DNA from: Patescibacteria group bacterium UBA6489
Lineage (GTDB): Bacteria; Patescibacteriota; Gracilibacteria; BD1-5; UBA6164
Length of the DNA stretch: 64,000 nucleotides
Direction: 5' to 3'
Assembly: GCA_002435385.1 (NCBI GenBank)
Contig: DJMN01000019.1
Location: 19,884-83,883 of the forward strand
Shown here: positions 10,016 through 20,239 of the stretch, in pieces
Numbering within the stretch: position 1 is the stretch's first letter
How the letters are laid out: each line of letters starts with the position of its first letter
Translations under genes and position numbers: made by a program
Notes under the pieces: model-generated
The model's database searches: none
Told to the model about the DNA's origin: nothing
What the model saw: the letters and a program-made list of their open reading frames with translations, nothing else

Positions 10016-10093
10016 TGGGGTGCCCTAAGGGATTCGAACCCTCGACCTCCAGAGTCACAACCTGGCATTCTAACCAACTGAACTAAGGGCACC
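10016..10093 (-). tRNA. trnH: tRNA-His (anticodon GUG)
   Basis: The minus strand gives a cloverleaf with acceptor GTGCCCT/AGGGCAC, an extra 5' G (G-1) opposite C73 as expected for tRNA-His, anticodon loop TTGTGAC (GUG), T-loop GGTTCGAATCC and encoded CCA. Confidence 0.95.
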
Positions 10094-10202
10094 ATGAATG
10101 TATATTTGTATACAAAAATTTACTCTCAAAATTGAAAGCAAAATGAGTATATTAAAAAGTTATGGAATGTCAAAAAAAAGTATGAAAACTTTACAAAAAT
10201 AT

Positions 10203-10230
10203 TTGACTTAATTATCTTTTTATGTATTAT
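10203..10230 (+). promoter_or_regulatory. Candidate sigma70-type promoter
   Basis: TTGACT at 10203-10208 and TATTAT at 10225-10230 with a 16-bp spacer. It would drive the small gene at 10447 through a leader of about 200 nt. Confidence 0.4.
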
Positions 10231-10364
10231 GAAGATGTAGATATATATCTGCTTTTAATTTCATATTTATGGAAACCTTGGTTAAATCTATAAAATATTT
10301 AATTTAAGTGTTATTTATCAATAATACACGATTAAAAGTAGATATTCTGTTTACTAACCAGTTA

Positions 10365-10419
10365 GTTAGAGTTACCAAAATGTTAATAATATATTTATTG
10401 ATATCTTGGTAACCCTAAC
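10365..10419 (+). promoter_or_regulatory. Near-perfect 14-bp hairpin in the leader
   Basis: GTTAGAGTTACCAA (10365-10378) pairs with TTGGTAACCCTAAC (10406-10419) with one mismatch. It ends 12 bp before a strong ribosome-binding site (CTGGAGG at 10432-10438) for the gene at 10447. Confidence 0.6.
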
Positions 10420-10446
10420 GATAAAAAAGAACTGGAGGTTCTAATA

Positions 10447-10683
10447 ATGACAATGACAGATAAACGGTCGAAGCACATGAGTGACGCCTTGGTGAACTTG
10501 GGAGTAATTGCACTAGTTGCAATAGCTCTATTCTTCACCAAAAGCCTTTGGGCTTTTATAGGCTTGATTTTTATGCCTGCTCTGAGAACAGCTAAAATCA
10601 AGACCTCATGCCCCAAATGTGGATACGAATTCACTGCCGTCAAAAAGGAAAGTAAAGAAGACGAAGAAGACGAAGACAAGTAA
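10447..10683 (+). CDS. Small membrane protein with a Cys pair, standard-code character
   Basis: A 78-residue protein: basic N-terminus, two hydrophobic stretches (LGVIALVAIALFF and WAFIGLIFMPAL), then CPKCGYEF (half a zinc ribbon) and an acidic tail (KEDEEDED). All three glycines are GGN, no TGA occurs, and GC content is clearly higher than in neighbours. It has a good Shine-Dalgarno, its own promoter-like and hairpin leader, and a GC-rich terminator. Together with the island at 39.1-40.3 kb this suggests acquisition from a standard-code bacterium. An earlier in-frame ATG six bases downstream is a possible alternative start. Function unknown. Confidence 0.75.
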   Translation: MTMTDKRSKHMSDALVNLGVIALVAIALFFTKSLWAFIGLIFMPALRTAKIKTSCPKCGYEFTAVKKESKEDEEDEDK

Positions 10684-10701
10684 CAGAATGCCTTTTCTGC
10701 T

Positions 10702-10731
10702 GAGGGGGATCAACTCCCCCTCTTTCTTTTT
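10702..10731 (+). terminator. GC-rich rho-independent terminator
   Basis: GAGGGGGA (10702-10709) pairs with TCCCCCTC (10715-10722), followed by TTTCTTTTTG; ends the 78-residue gene. Confidence 0.85.
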
Positions 10732-10752
10732 GTTTAAAAATTTTACTAATAT

Positions 10753-10790
10753 AGTACAAAAAAAGGAAAGATTTTAAAATCTTTCCTTTA
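10753..10790 (-). terminator. Terminator of the def/ATP synthase transcript
   Basis: TAAAGGAAAGATTTT and its complement form a perfect hairpin centred at 10775; on the minus strand it is followed by seven Ts. It lies just after the def stop codon. Confidence 0.8.
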
Positions 10791-10795
10791 AAAGC

Positions 10796-11269
10796 TTAAT
10801 CTTTAGCTATTTTATCTGTAAACAGTACTCCGTTTAAATGATCTATCTCGTGTTGAACGATTCTAGCATTTAGTCAGTTTAGTATAAGTGTTTTTTCTTT
10901 TCATTTCATATCTAAGAACTTCAATTTTATTTCTGAGTATCTACAGACCTTTCCTTTTTCTCATGGTATACTTAGACATCATTCTTCATCAATTTCTGTT
11001 GTATCAGAGTGTTCCATTATTTTAGGGTTTATCATCATTATTGTTGCATAACTCTCATCATCATCTTCTTTAAATAAACTAACTGCTATCATTCTTTTGT
11101 TTACTCATACTTGTGGTGCAGCTAATCATACTCAGTTGTTATCAGGATCTTTTAAATATTTAATCATATCCTTTCATAGTTTTAAATACTTTTTTACTTC
11201 AGAAGCTTCTACTTCTTCACTTATCTTTCTTAGTATTTCATTGTCTTTTCAGGTCTCTATTTTTAACAT
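10796..11269 (-). CDS. def: Peptide deformylase
   Basis: A 157-residue deformylase removing the formyl group from nascent N-termini. All three family motifs are present: VGLAAPQVG (motif 1, GxGLAAxQ), EEGCLSIPG (motif 2, with the metal-binding Cys) and QHEIDHLNG (motif 3, HExxH). The N-terminal helix is shorter than usual. It is the last gene of the minus-strand ATP synthase run, 11 bp after atpC, and is closed by a strong terminator. Confidence 0.97.
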
Positions 11270-11280
11270 AAACTATAAAC

Positions 11281-11712
11281 TTATTTTTTTAAATCTGCTA
11301 ATTTTAACTGAGCTATAGATTTCATAAGTAGGTCTTCTGCTTCTATAAATTTAGCCATTTCCATTTTATTCTCAGTTGACTTGTATTTTTTCATTAATTC
11401 TAATGCTCTTTCTCTTGCTTCTTGTGCTCTATCTCTATCTACATCCTCCATATCTATAAGCATATCTGCTAAGACTTTTACATCAGAATCACTAACTTCT
11501 ATAACTCAAGCTCAAACAGCAAAATTTTCTTCTTGTGGGATATTATTTTGATCTTTGAACTTTATATAAAGAACACTTGGTTCAATAGAAGCTAGCAAAG
11601 GAGCATGATTATCTAAAACTGTTATTTGTCATAAACTAGTTCTTAGTCTAACTGAAACAACTTTTTCAGAAGAAAATTTTTCTCAAGAAAATGATAATAC
11701 TTTTAATTTCAT
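11281..11712 (-). CDS. atpC: ATP synthase F1 subunit epsilon
   Basis: A 143-residue epsilon subunit. The N-terminal beta-sandwich is recognisable (MKLKVLSFSGEKF; ITVLDNHAPLLASIEPSVLY) with Gly encoded by TGA. The C-terminal part is helical (DRDRAQEARERALELMKKY), the regulatory helices that couple or inhibit the rotor. It follows atpD by 19 bp. The final helix is longer than the family minimum and ends KLADLKK. Confidence 0.93.
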
Positions 11713-11731
11713 TTTACTAATTTTTATTTAA

Positions 11732-13123
11732 TTATTTTTGATCTTTTTTATATGCATTTAGAACATCTTCTAAAGTGTTTTTATACATAAAGTATTTTTC
11801 TGGAATATCATCAACTTCTCATTTTATTATTTTTTTGAATCAAGAGATTGTATCTCATAATTTAGCATATACTCATGGAGTTCATGTAAATTGTTCTGCA
11901 ACAAAGAATGGTTGAGATAAGAATTTTTGAACTCTTCTTGCTCTTGCTACAGTTTTTTTATCTTCGTCTGATAATTCATCCATACCAAGGATTGCAATTA
12001 TATCTTGTAATTCTTTGTATTTTTGAAGGATCATTTGTACTTCTCTTGTTACACTATAGTGTTCTTCTCAAACTATTGTTGGATCAAGTACTGTAGAAGT
12101 TGAATCAAGTGGATCTACTGCTGGATATATACCAAGTTCTGCAATTGCTCTATCAAGTACAACTGTTGAATCAAGGTGAGCAAATGTAGTAGCTGGAGCT
12201 GGATCTGTAAGATCATCTGCTGGTACATATACTGCTTGTACAGAAGTAATTGATCAATCTTTTGTAGATGTAATTCTTTCTTGTAATCATCCCATGTCTG
12301 TAGCAAGTGTTGGTTGATATCATACTGCTGAAGGTATTCTACCTAAAAGTGCTGAAATCTCAGAACCTGCTTGTGTAAATCTAAATATGTTATCAATAAA
12401 TAGAAGTACATCTTTTTTCTCTCTATCTCTAAAGTGTTCTGCCATAGTTAATCATGTTAAGGCAACTCTTGCTCTAGGTCCTGGTGCTTCGTTCATTTGT
12501 CCAAACACCATAGCTGTTTTATCCATAACTCATGCATCTTTCATTTCGTGATATAGATCGTTTCATTCTCTTGATCTTTCTCATACTCATGCAAATACAC
12601 TATAACCTCAGTGTCCTGATGCTATGTTGTGAATAAGTTCTTGCACGATAACTGTTTTACCTACTCATGCTCATCCAAAAAGTCATGCTTTTCATCATCT
12701 TAGCATTGGACAGATTAGGTCTACTACTTTTATACCTGTTTCAAATATTTCAGCTTTAGTTCCTAATTCTTTAAAATCTGGAGCTTTTCTATGAATTGGA
12801 TCTTTGTATTTTGTTTCTGGAGCTGGTTGTTCATCAATAGGTTCTCATAAAACATTAAACATTCTACCTAAAACTTTCTCTCATACTGGAGCTCTGATAG
12901 GTGATTCTAATGCTTCTACATCCATTCATCTTTTTAGTCATTCTACTTGTCACATGGCAATCGTTCTAACAACTCCATCTCATAATTGTTGTTGAACTTC
13001 TAAAATCACTTTTTCTCCATCTTTTTTTATTTCTAGAGCTTCATAAATAGATGGAATGTAACTATCCGTAAATTTTACATCAATTACAACTCAAACTATT
13101 TTTATAATTTTTCAAGTATGCAT
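11732..13123 (-). CDS. atpD: ATP synthase F1 subunit beta (catalytic)
   Basis: A 463-residue catalytic subunit. The P-loop is GLFGGAGVGKT near residue 150, with four of the glycines around it encoded by TGA, plus GERSREGNDLYHEM, DNIFRFTQAGSE and LATDMGGLQERI. It hydrolyses or makes ATP at the alpha-beta interface. This is among the strongest proofs that TGA is Gly here: Trp at those P-loop positions would destroy the site. It is preceded on the transcript by two small extra genes that separate it from atpG. Confidence 0.98.
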
Positions 13124-13197
13124 AAGAATTTATTAATAATTAATAAATGATAATAAATAATGCTATTTAGAATTATTTATTATATACCTAATAATTA

Positions 13198-13332
13198 TTA
13201 TTTACAACAACCTCATCAGCAACATCATCATTCTTTTTCAAAGGTGTTAGCTTCTTCACATTCAGGACATTTTCTTGGTTTACATCTAGATTCTTTTTCA
13301 AAACCACATTTAGAACATTTATACATTGCCAT
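13198..13332 (-). CDS. 44-residue Cys-rich zinc-ribbon peptide in the ATP operon
   Basis: MAMYKCSKCGFEKE opens with a CxxC knuckle, RCKPRKCPEC gives a second, and the C-terminus is a Gly/Cys run with two CC pairs, four of whose glycines are TGA. The two knuckles predict a single zinc or iron site; the CC-rich tail could bind a second metal. It lies between the 105-residue membrane gene and atpD, with 75 bp of AT-rich spacer before atpD. I do not recognise the family beyond rubredoxin-like knuckles. The ORF is hidden under the standard code because it holds four TGA codons in 45. Confidence 0.75.
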
Positions 13333-13350
13333 AGTAAATATGTTAAGAAA

Positions 13351-13668
13351 TTAATTATTGTTTGATTCATTGTTGCTTCATGATATTTCATCTGAAGTTT
13401 CTTTATCATCTTCTTCCTTTTCGGCTGTTTCTGTTTTTATAGATATGTAAAAATACTTTCTAAATACTAAAGTTATAAATAGTACAAAAACTATTATTAC
13501 TATTTGTATCTGTGCAAAAATAGGATTATCAAAACTCTGTATTTCTTTTCAAAGGATATCTAAAACTAGAGGATACACAAAAGAAAATACAAGAGACAAA
13601 AAAAGTACATATAGAATGAAAAATACTATATTTATCAAAAATCTAACTCCTAAAGGTAATTCTTTCAT
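13351..13668 (-). CDS. Small membrane protein inserted in the ATP operon
   Basis: A 105-residue protein with two hydrophobic stretches (about residues 8-33, VRFLINIVFFILYVLFLSL; and about 50-68) and an acidic Asn/Glu/Ser-rich tail. It lies 18 bp after atpG and 18 bp before the Cys-rich peptide, so it is very likely cotranscribed with the ATP synthase. No similarity is obvious to any known atp gene. Role unknown; an assembly or accessory function is only an inference from position. Confidence 0.65.
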
Positions 13669-13686
13669 AAAAATAATAAATTAATA

Positions 13687-14604
13687 CTACATATCTTTTA
13701 AAGATTCTACTCAAGCAACTATTTCAGAAACCTCTTTTGTAATCATAGCTTGTCTCGCATTGTTATACTTTAGTGTAAGTGCTCATGCTATTTTTTTTGC
13801 ATTGTCTTTAGCACTCTTCATCGCCATCATACGAGCAGAGTGTTCAGATGCCTTTGCCTCAATTACTATATCATAAAACATCATATCTAAAATCATAGGA
13901 ACAACTTTTAGAGCAATAGTATCTATACTTGGCTCTATTATATACTCTAAATCTTTCTCTGATATTATTTTTTGTTCTTCTTCTAGATTAAATCCTTCTC
14001 CAGCAATATTTTTTAGATATCTCTTAATTCTTTCATCATCTATAGGTAAAAAACCTCTAGCCATAGGAATTTGTTTTATACTGTTTACATAGTAGTTATA
14101 AAACACTACTACTTTGTTATATTTTCAAGATAAAAAGCTTTCATAAATAACAGATGTAATATTTTTTGTAAAAAGTGGGTCTACTATGTCAGAGAAATCT
14201 TGAGAGAAATCTGCTATAAGGTTATTCCCTGTTTTTACTATAAATAAGGCTGCTTTTTTTCAAACTGTTATATAATCCATCTCTTCATCTCAATGAGTAT
14301 TTACATATTCATTAACTTTTTTCATTACATTTATGTTGTATCCTCAACAAAGTCACTTGTTTGAAGTTATAACTATTCATAAAGTTTTTCATTTTCATTT
14401 TTTCTTAAAGAAAGGAAAATCCTTAAAGAAATCTCCTAATTTTAGGAAAATTTTTAAGACTTCTACAACAAAATCTTTCTTTTCTAAAGCTAATTCTTGA
14501 GCTTTTTTCATCTTTACTGTTGAAATAAGCTCCATAGCTTTAGTTATCTTTCAAGTATTTTCAATAGAAGTTATCTTTCTTTTTATTTCTTTAGCATTTG
14601 ACAT
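13687..14604 (-). CDS. atpG: ATP synthase F1 subunit gamma
   Basis: A 305-residue rotor subunit. The start MSNAKEIKRKITSIENTGKITKAMELIS and the C-terminal SARMMAMKSAKDNAKK and RQAMITKEVSEIVAG blocks are the two helices of the central shaft. The Gly of ENTGKIT and of the final EIVAGVES are TGA. The middle Rossmann-like part is divergent. It follows atpA by 29 bp and sits upstream of the two extra small genes. Confidence 0.95.
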
Positions 14605-14633
14605 AAAACAGTATAAAATAACAAATAATAATC

Positions 14634-16142
14634 TTATGACCTAATTAACTGCACAACTTTTTTAATTATTTCTATTAATTTTTTCTCAGAGTCTTCTGAC
14701 ATAACTTTCTGACTTCTTATGTCTTTTATTATTTCTTTATTTTCATCTAAGGCTGCATATAAATTAGATTCAGCTTCCAAAATTTGATTTAATGGTACAT
14801 TATCAAAGTATCATTTAGCTCAAGCGTATATTGCACAAACTTGTTTACTTGCTTCTATTGGAGAACTTTTTCCCTGTTTTATAAGTTCCATCATTCTTTC
14901 TCATCTTTCTAGTTGCCTTCTTGTTGCTTCGTCTAAATCTGATGCAAATTGAGAAAATGCTGCTAATTCTCTGTATTGAGCTAAATCAAGTTTCAAATTA
15001 CCAGCAACTTTTTTCATTGCTTTCATTTGTGCTGCTCATCAAACTCTTGATACACTAAGTCATACATTAATAGCTGGTTTCTGTCCACTATTAAATAAGT
15101 CTGAATCTAAAAATATTTGTCAGTCAGTAATAGATATTACATTTGTAGGAATATAAGCAGATACATCTCAAGCTTGTGTTTCTATTATAGGGAGAGCTGT
15201 TAAACTTCAGCTTCAAAGGGCTTCACTTAATTTAGCAGATCTTTCAAGTAATCTTGAGTGTAAGTAGAATACATCTCAAGGATAAGCCTCTCTTCATGGT
15301 GGTCTTCTAAGTAGTAATGACATCTCTCTGTAAGCAGTAGCCTGTTTACTTAAATCATCATATATTATAAGAGCATGTTTTCAATTAAGCATAAAGTACT
15401 CAGCCATAGCACATCATGCATATGGTGCTAAGTATTGCATAGATGCTAAATCTGATGCTCATGCTGAAACTACTATAGTATAATCCATAGCTCATGCTTC
15501 TTTTAATTCTTCAACTATTCTTGAAACTTTTCATTCTTTTTGTCAGATTGCTACATAAACACATATCATATCTTGTCATTTTTGATTCAATATAGTGTCA
15601 ATAGCTACTTGGGTTTTACCTGTTTGCCTGTCTCAAATGATAAGTTCTCTTTGTCATCTACCAATTGGAACAAGTGAGTCAATTGCTTTTATCCCAGTTT
15701 CCATAGGTTCGTGAACAGATTTTCTTGACATAACTCACGCCGCTACTCTTTCTACTGGATAAAATTGTTTAGTTTTTACTTCTCATAATCAATCTATTGG
15801 ATTTCAAAGAGAATCAACAACTCTTCCTATAAGTTCTTCTCAAACTGGAACTTCTAGAATTCTTTTAGTTGCTTTTACTTTTTCTCATTCCTTTACTGAT
15901 TCAAATCATGATAAAATAACTACTCAAACAAAATGCTCTTCTAAATTTAAAGCTACTCAACTTGCTCAAGAGTCAAATTCTACAACTTCATTATAGGAAA
16001 CTCCTCTCAAACCAGATACTTTAGCTACTCAGTCTCATAAGTAAAATACTTCTCATATATTTTCTACTTCTGGGTTTAGGTCAGTAGAATCTATTTTAGT
16101 TTCGATTTCACTTATAAGGTTGTTTAATAAATCATTTGACAT
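14634..16142 (-). CDS. atpA: ATP synthase F1 subunit alpha
   Basis: A 502-residue regulatory nucleotide-binding subunit. Start MSNDLLNNLISEIETKID; then a beta-barrel region (VFYLGDGVAKVSGL), the P-loop GRQTGKTQVAIDTI near residue 175, and the DDLSKQATAYREMSLLLRRPP block near residue 270. Many glycines of these motifs are TGA. It overlaps nothing and follows atpH by 11 bp. Length agrees with the family. Confidence 0.98.
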
Positions 16143-16153
16143 ACTAAGCAAAA

Positions 16154-16513
16154 TTAATAATTTAAACTGTTTTTTATTTTGTTTTCAACCCTATTATAAC
16201 TAATATCAACCATATCATCATCAAAATAAACTCTTATTCATCATTTCATAGTACCAACTTTTTTAAATTCTATATCTTCTTTGTTTGGTTTTATATTGAA
16301 AACTTTTTCATAGGCTTTAAACGATTTTTCATAAGCCAATTCTTCACTAATTCAAGGAAAAAATTCAACCAACAATTGAGGTTTATCAGATAAACCTCTT
16401 TTAAATAATTTTTCTCATCTTTTACCTAAGTTTTTTCTCATAAAAGAATATTTTCTTAATGACTTAAGAATTTCTTTTAACTCAGAAACATTTAAATTTT
16501 CAATTGTTTTCAT
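16154..16513 (-). CDS. atpH: ATP synthase F1 subunit delta, short form
   Basis: A 119-residue protein where the family norm is about 175-180. The C-terminal region is recognisable (GTMKGGIRVYFDDDMVDISY followed by RVENKIK), the beta-hairpin that normally docks with subunit b. The N-terminal six-helix bundle that caps the alpha subunits appears reduced (MKTIENLNVSELKEIL and following helices). Position between atpF and atpA supports the call. Confidence 0.85.
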
Positions 16514-16521
16514 ATAAGTTT

Positions 16522-16995
16522 TTATATAGAATCAATACTTTTCTCTAGATAGTCTCTAGAGGCTTTTTCTTCATCAAAAAGTTTATTGTTTAATTTTAAC
16601 GCTAAATCAACAACTTTTAATTTCATATCTTTTAACATAGAAAGTCTTTCTCTTTCTATTTCTTCTTTAGAAGATTTCATTACATTTTTTGCTTCTTCTT
16701 TAGCATCAGCGACTATATCATTTCCTTTTTGTTTAGCTAAGTTTTCAGCTTCTGCGATTAATTCGTTTCACCTTTCTTTAGCAACTAATAAAATTTGCTC
16801 TTTTTCATCATTAGCATTTTTTATAAGTTCATCTATGTGATTATAGTCTTTTTCTAGTTTTTTATGTCTTTTTTCCCGTTTATCAAGATATGTTAAATAT
16901 GGCTTAAATAAAAACTTATTTAAAATCCATAATATAATTATTATCAAGATAAACTGTACAACAAAAGCACTAGGATCAACAAACTTTAAATCCAT
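16522..16995 (-). CDS. atpF: ATP synthase Fo subunit b
   Basis: A 157-residue stator subunit: one N-terminal membrane helix (FVVQFILIIIILWILNKFLF, residues 11-30), then a long charged helix to the C-terminus (KREKRHKKLEKDYNHIDEL and beyond) forming the peripheral stalk. Length and layout match the family. It lies between atpE (32 bp) and atpH (8 bp). Confidence 0.95.
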
Positions 16996-17027
16996 AAAAT
17001 TTTAATTAAAAATCGTAAAAATTCGTT

Positions 17028-17261
17028 TTATAGAGCAAAACCAATTATAAGAGCAACTACTAAAGCATAGATAGCTATTGCTTCAGCAAACGCCATACCG
17101 AATACAGCTAAACCTTGTATTTTACTACTAGCTTCTGGATTTCTACCTACAGCTTGTAAAGCTGATTTTCCAATACCCATAATCGCAATAGCTGGTCATA
17201 CAGCTCCTATTGCTATAGTAAAAGCCATAGCTAACATTTTTACTGCCTCTATATTTTCCAT
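17028..17261 (-). CDS. atpE: ATP synthase Fo subunit c (rotor ring)
   Basis: A 77-residue hairpin of two helices. The loop is GRNPEASSKIQG (RxP type) and the ion-binding carboxylate lies in FGMAFAEAIAIYALVVALII near residue 60. I see no Gln in helix 1 and no Ser after the Glu, so a proton rather than Na+ ring is favoured. Only one of eight glycines is TGA, in line with strong expression. Confidence 0.97.
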
Positions 17262-17285
17262 AATATATACAAATTAAAATATAAA

Positions 17286-17339
17286 AATAAAAATGGAGAA
17301 GAAAAATTTGAAAGAAATTTTTCTTCCTACATTTTTATT
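17286..17339 (-). promoter_or_regulatory. Intercistronic hairpin between atpB and atpE
   Basis: AATAAAAATG...GAAGAAAAATTT pairs with AAATTTTTCTTC...CATTTTTATT, about 20 pairs with a 3-base irregularity, a GAAAG-type loop. It occupies nearly the whole spacer before atpE, where other bacteria place translational enhancers or processing sites for the abundant c subunit. Confidence 0.6.
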
Positions 17340-17340
17340 T

Positions 17341-18198
17341 TTAGTGTTCTTCTTTAGCCCCCTTAAAATATGCTATCATCAATCATGCAAATACTGCTGC
17401 TTGTACAAGTGATACAAATAATTCAAAAAACCAAAAGGGTAAACTAACTAATCTTCAAATTTGAAACATTGATTCAGTAGCCATTGATAATAAGTATAAT
17501 ACAACTCACAATAGTATTGCTCAGGCAAATATGTTACCAAAAAGCCTTAAAGATAAAGATAACATTGTAGAGACTAATCATAAAGTGTGTAACCATCAAA
17601 CAAAAACATTTACAAATTTTTCCATAAGGTTTTTTCATGAAAAGTGAAACAAGTATGATTTTGCTGTTTTAAATATTCAATGAGTTTTTGAAGATATTAC
17701 TAGAGTAGAAATAACAGTTAATAAGGCTAAAGATAATGTAGTATTAAGATCACTATTCATTGGTCTAATGTAAATGAAAAGATCTTCTGATATAGATGAA
17801 GCCAACCAGTCAATAACAATTCAAAAAACATTACCAAATAAAATAATTGTAAATATACCTATCACCATAGGAAAAAAATTTTTCGCATCTTCCTTATTTC
17901 CAAAAGCATCTGTTAAATAATTATATGCTGCCTCCATATAAGTAATCAGCATCAACTTAAGTCTAGTTCTTTTCTTTGACTTCAATGCACTATTTCAAAA
18001 GAATGAAAATATTATAACAAATATTAAAAATATAAATGTAGTAACATTTGTATTTGAAATAAAAGTGTTATCAGATATTTTCTCTCATTGTATAGCTGGA
18101 ATATGTGGTCCATGGTGAACTTCAGTGTGACTTTCCTCAGCATGAGTAGTAGTCTCAAGTTCACTATCAGTAGTATGTTCTATTTGGTTTTCTTTCAT
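17341..18198 (-). CDS. atpB: ATP synthase Fo subunit a
   Basis: A 285-residue membrane subunit that forms the proton half-channels. The N-terminus is a His-rich periplasmic-type stretch (THAEESHTEVHHGPHIPAI), then five to six hydrophobic segments starting TNVTTFIFLIFVIIFSFFG, with the conserved Arg region in the penultimate helices. It ends AAVFAGLMIAYFKGAKEEH. The start overlaps the end of the atpI-like gene by 19 bp, indicating translational coupling. Confidence 0.93.
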
Positions 18199-18401
18199 TG
18201 TTCAATTTGGTTTAGTTCTTTAAAGGTTTTTCTTCAGTAAAAAAACATTATAACCATAAAAGGTATTATTGAAACTAGTACGAAAATTAGCTTAAACTTC
18301 ACGTTTGTTTCAAAAATCGCATCAAGTATATGTCAAACAAGCAAAAAAGCAAGTAAATTTACTAAGATTATTATGGTTATATTTATGAAAATTTTCTTCA
18401 A
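18180..18401 (-). CDS. AtpI/AtpZ-like F1Fo accessory membrane protein
   Basis: A 73-residue two-helix protein starting at TTG (18399-18401); TAA lies three codons upstream, so no longer start is possible. Helix 1 INITIIILVNLLAFLLVGHILD is followed by FETNVKFKLIFVLVSIIPF and a closing RKTFKEL. The LD between helices and the basic tail fit the AtpZ/AtpI family that assists c-ring assembly or Mg2+/Ca2+ supply. It is the first gene of the ATP operon and overlaps atpB by 19 bp. Confidence 0.75.
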
Positions 18402-18446
18402 AATATTTTATTTAAAAATAATTAACTTTGTCAATAGAATATATTT

Positions 18447-19964
18447 CTAACAATCACAATTACACTCTAACATATTTGGTTTTCTAATCCATTTTTTAAA
18501 TATTTCTTTTACTTCTTCATCTCTCATCTTTTGAAATAGATAATCTATAACACCATATTCAATCTTTCTTTTTGTGTCTATAGAGAAGTTTGGATAAACT
18601 GTTCCTCTCATTTTATAGTTATAAATAGGACAAACTCCCATATATGGCTTATAAACACTATCTTCATATCAAGGCATTCAGTCTAAAGTTGATGATTCCA
18701 CCATTATATTTGTGGTTTCACTTGTTATCATATCTATATATGTTTCTTTAGGATTTCCTTCAATTTTTCATATCTTAAAATCCTCTATTCACATTCTGGA
18801 TAACATTCTTCATTCATCACATGTGTAGATATTTCAATTATAATGATATGCAACTTGTCATATTCCAGCTCAACAAGGTGATCTATCATCTAAGAAGTTT
18901 GGATCTGCTGGACTCATTATCTTTGAAAGAAATATAAATGAATATTGCTCCCTAAGCAATGTTCAGCTTTTATTTATTTCTATAATATAATCTAGTGTTT
19001 TTTTATAAAAATCTAAATATTCTTCTGATGTGTATCATAACTCTTCTATTTCTGCTGCTGCGAAACCATAAGGATTTAGAGGTCTAATAAAGATTCAATC
19101 TAATCCATTTTCAACATAAGCATCTATAACTTCTTTCCGTCTCTCTATAGTCTTTTTAGTTGTTGTTAATATTGCTCATATTTTTTGATTGTATCAATTT
19201 ACTTTTTTAAATTCTTCATCTTTTGAATAGATTTCATTTATTTTCTTTATCCATTTGATAGCATTTTTATGAGAATTTCATCATTTGTATACTCTGTTAA
19301 AATTATGTGTTTCCTCATCTCAATCTAAAGATGTTGCTATGTTTACATTTTTTTCTAACAAGTATTCTAATTTTTCATCTGTCATAAGAGATAGGTTTGA
19401 AACTAGACGATAGCTTATTCATTTTCAAATTGCTTCTGATTTTTGATTAGCATATTCTATAGTAAATTTAATTATATCCCAATTAGCTAGTGGTTCTCAT
19501 CATTGGAACTCGATAACTATATCTTTTGCTGTTGAATAAAACATAGTATCTATTACTCATCTTGCTGTTTCTTCTGTCATATTATATCCTTCACTTTTTA
19601 TTGGAACTGCTGCTGCATGACAATATTTACATTTGTGGTCACAGTTTAGTGTTACTACCATTATATGTAATACTGGTCAAAATGCTATGTAATTATTTTT
19701 TAGTCAATATTCAAATTTATAGTCATCTTTGTAGTATTGTGTATCTTTGAAGAATTTTTTAATGTTTAATTCTTTTTTCTTTTCTTCTGATAAGTTTTCT
19801 CATCACTTTATGAAGTCTTGAAATTCTTGGTTTGATAAATATGAATATGCTCATAAATCATTTGTAATAAGCATAGTATCTTTATCTAGTCTTTTGAATC
19901 TAAAGTATCATACTTTTTTTCAATCAAATTTTTTTATAATTTCTTTTGATAGTAGTTTTGTCAT
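18447..19964 (-). CDS. Radical SAM maturase resembling HxsB
   Basis: A 505-residue radical SAM protein. CDHKCKYCHA near residue 107 is the CxxxCxxC [4Fe-4S]/SAM motif; FQGGEPLANW is the GGE motif. The C-terminal half has CGAGIGQVAYHYNGNIYTC, DEGRMLSRMG and GVCPIYNY, blocks I associate with the His-Xaa-Ser system maturase HxsB. In the stretch DGMPGYEDSVYKPYMGVC the positions usually held by further SPASM cysteines are Tyr, Ser and Met, so one auxiliary cluster looks lost. It ends with ECNCDC. It would form radical-based crosslinks or modifications in a peptide. Two HxsD-like genes lie directly upstream, the nearer only 10 bp away. Confidence 0.8.
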
Positions 19965-19974
19965 AAATATTTTT

Positions 19975-20166
19975 TTAACATTCTAAATAAATAGCATAGT
20001 TCATTAGTTCATTGAACACTTCTTCCCTATCTTCTTGTTCTCATGAGATTATTATTTCTTGTTTTTCTGGGTTATATTTTATATTTGCTATTTCTTCGAA
20101 ATTTTCTATTGCTTGATTAATAGTTTCGGCACTATAGAAGCTTCATATATTGTAAGTTGTTTGCAT
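19975..20166 (-). CDS. Small HxsD-like partner protein
   Basis: A 63-residue protein beginning MQTTYNIGSFYSAETINQAI and ending FNELMNYAIYLEC. The pattern (Y-SxExI-xxA, a beta hairpin around IIISGEQED, then an FNEL helix) resembles the first two thirds of HxsD. It ends in Cys 10 bp before the radical SAM gene. It could be a peptide-recognition subunit, or, being so short, the precursor itself; I cannot decide. The start at 20166 is the only ATG in frame before a stop. Confidence 0.6.
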
Positions 20167-20194
20167 TTTTTGCGTATTAGTTTTAATGTTTTTT

Positions 20195-20230
20195 ACCACC
20201 CCCTAACCCCCTCCTTGGTAAGGAGGGGGA
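20195..20230. repeat. Dispersed GC-rich palindromic repeat, family A
   Basis: ACCACCCCCTAACCCC then CTCCTTGGTAAGGAG. Same family as 6043-6096 and 57863-57900. It separates the two HxsD-like genes. Confidence 0.7.
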
Positions 20231-20239
20231 AGAGGACAA

